Below, piece by piece: positions 42,017 to 42,529 of a stretch of 42,529 bases of DNA. The notes under the pieces are model-generated. The model made no database searches, was not told the DNA's origin, and saw only the letters and a list, made by a program, of their open reading frames with translations. Each line of letters starts with the position of its first letter. Positions within the stretch are counted from its first letter, which is position 1. The stretch is from NCBI GenBank assembly GCA_000981645.1, contig LAQC01000001.1, positions 42,532 to 85,060 of the forward strand. Direction: 5' to 3'. The position numbers were made by a program, and so were the translations under genes. Source of the stretch: Cryomorphaceae bacterium ASP10-05a. Lineage in GTDB: Bacteria; Bacteroidota; Bacteroidia; Flavobacteriales_D; Sanyastnellaceae.

Positions 42017-42289
42017 ATGCTAAAACAAAATGAGTATGATTTCAGCAATTACTGTGATTATAAGTTAGTAAACCTTTTTAATTCTGATTGTGGCCATGGT
42101 GGTTGGGGCTCCCAAAGAGCGCTCTTTTTACGCTGTCTATTCAAAGAATTCAAAAACAGAAATATAGACTTGGGTAAAGTTGAGCAGATTGAAGATGGTT
42201 ATGTAACACATTCATTAAAACACCCTGTAAAGTTGGTTTTAGAAGCGGGAAATAAAACGTTAAGACAAATAAAAGTTGATGAGGCTTAA
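42017..42289 (+). CDS. Unrecognised small protein (90 aa)
   Basis: I do not recognise it. The protein is soluble, with a Cys/His/Gly-rich block (FNSDCGHGGWGSQRALFLRC) followed by FKEFKNRNIDLGKVEQIEDGYVTHS and a terminal beta-like segment. It lies 29 bases after the 120-residue gene and may be co-transcribed with it. Coding status is supported by the uninterrupted frame only. No function is proposed. Confidence 0.5.
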   Translation: MLKQNEYDFSNYCDYKLVNLFNSDCGHGGWGSQRALFLRCLFKEFKNRNIDLGKVEQIEDGYVTHSLKHPVKLVLEAGNKTLRQIKVDEA

Positions 42290-42529
42290 TTAATGCCATT
42301 TTGCGGCAGCGGGTATAAGTAATTATCGTTTTATGTAATGATGTTCGAGTTGGAAGGTTCTTTGCTGTTAATCCTCAGAACTATTCCGCTGGCTTAAGAG
42401 TAGTTGACGCAAGTTTTAAATTGACCTAAGTACTGTATAGCTTACCTGATTAAAATCTATTGGGTTTAAAGACTAAGAAGGGGTTGAGATTAGTGCTTAA
42501 ACGACATTGAAAGGCTCAGTAATGATATC
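42290..42529. other. Non-coding tail of the right-end cassette
   Basis: About 240 bases to the window edge with no ORF of note on either strand. It begins with GCGGCAGCGGGTATAAG shortly after the stop of the 90-residue gene. This reminds me of conserved tails that follow small orphan genes in other Bacteroidota; that is memory only and unverified. Confidence 0.4.

Noticed and set aside
1-42529. CRISPR arrays, tRNA or rRNA genes, complete insertion sequences
   Set aside because: No regularly spaced repeats, tRNA-like cloverleaf, rRNA sequence or transposase ORF was found by eye; a dedicated scan was not possible.

Overview
The window is a piece of a Bacteroidota chromosome, most likely Flavobacteriales (Cryomorphaceae-like). 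The reasons are: two proteins with C-terminal type IX secretion (T9SS) sorting domains, a TonB-dependent receptor with an N-terminal carboxypeptidase-like domain, PD40/OmpA and CRTAC1 proteins, low GC, almost no Shine-Dalgarno sequences, and many starts preceded within a few bases by the Bacteroidota -7 element TAnnTTTG. No tRNA, rRNA, CRISPR array, prophage or intact insertion sequence was seen. Most of the window is ordinary core chromosome; about 12.96-13.66 kb and 41.2-42.5 kb look accessory or decayed.

Layout. 0-2.8 kb: the 3' end of hisS and a secreted CotH-kinase/lamin-tail protein. 2.9-6.1 kb (minus): a metal-handling cassette made of a HYC_CC_PP-like Cys/His protein, a secreted HMA-domain protein with a His-rich tail, and a TonB receptor whose plug carries a CKAACC motif, closed by a strong terminator. 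6.1-8.7 kb: ribA (GTP cyclohydrolase II), a RlaP-type nucleotidyltransferase, and a convergent histone-deacetylase-like hydrolase. 8.8-13 kb: a DUF819 membrane protein with an unusual exported N-terminal domain, an SRPBCC/GyrI-like protein, and a class III aminotransferase. 13.0-13.7 kb: palindromic repeats next to a broken LytTR-type membrane protein. 13.7-15 kb: a KdsC-like phosphatase and a DUF2520 protein. 15-20.3 kb (minus): a cytochrome c maturation cluster ccmB-ccmC-ccmD-ccmE-ccmF, with a cysteine-type CcmE. 20.3-24.4 kb: a CRTAC1/T9SS protein, hutI, and an unknown exported protein.

24.5-32.45 kb (plus): aroC, a dicarboxylate/amino-acid symporter, an AsmA-like protein, a PD40-OmpA protein and a DUF4920 lipoprotein, tightly spaced and ended by a strong terminator, so probably one transcription unit. 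32.5-36 kb (plus): a YdbS/YdbT-like PH-domain pair and a Wzx-type flippase. 36-38.1 kb (minus): an OmpR-type response regulator and its histidine kinase, divergent from an exported subtilisin-like protease (38.2-39.8 kb) that is translationally coupled to an atypical RluA-type pseudouridine synthase. An ankyrin-repeat protein follows on the minus strand. The right end (41.2-42.5 kb) holds two unrecognised small genes inside long non-coding flanks and resembles an inserted cassette.

No single obvious new system stands out. The best candidates for a second look are the metal cassette, the exported-domain/DUF819 fusion, the cysteine-type CcmE cluster, the right-end cassette, and the recurring TTGCAACGC word.
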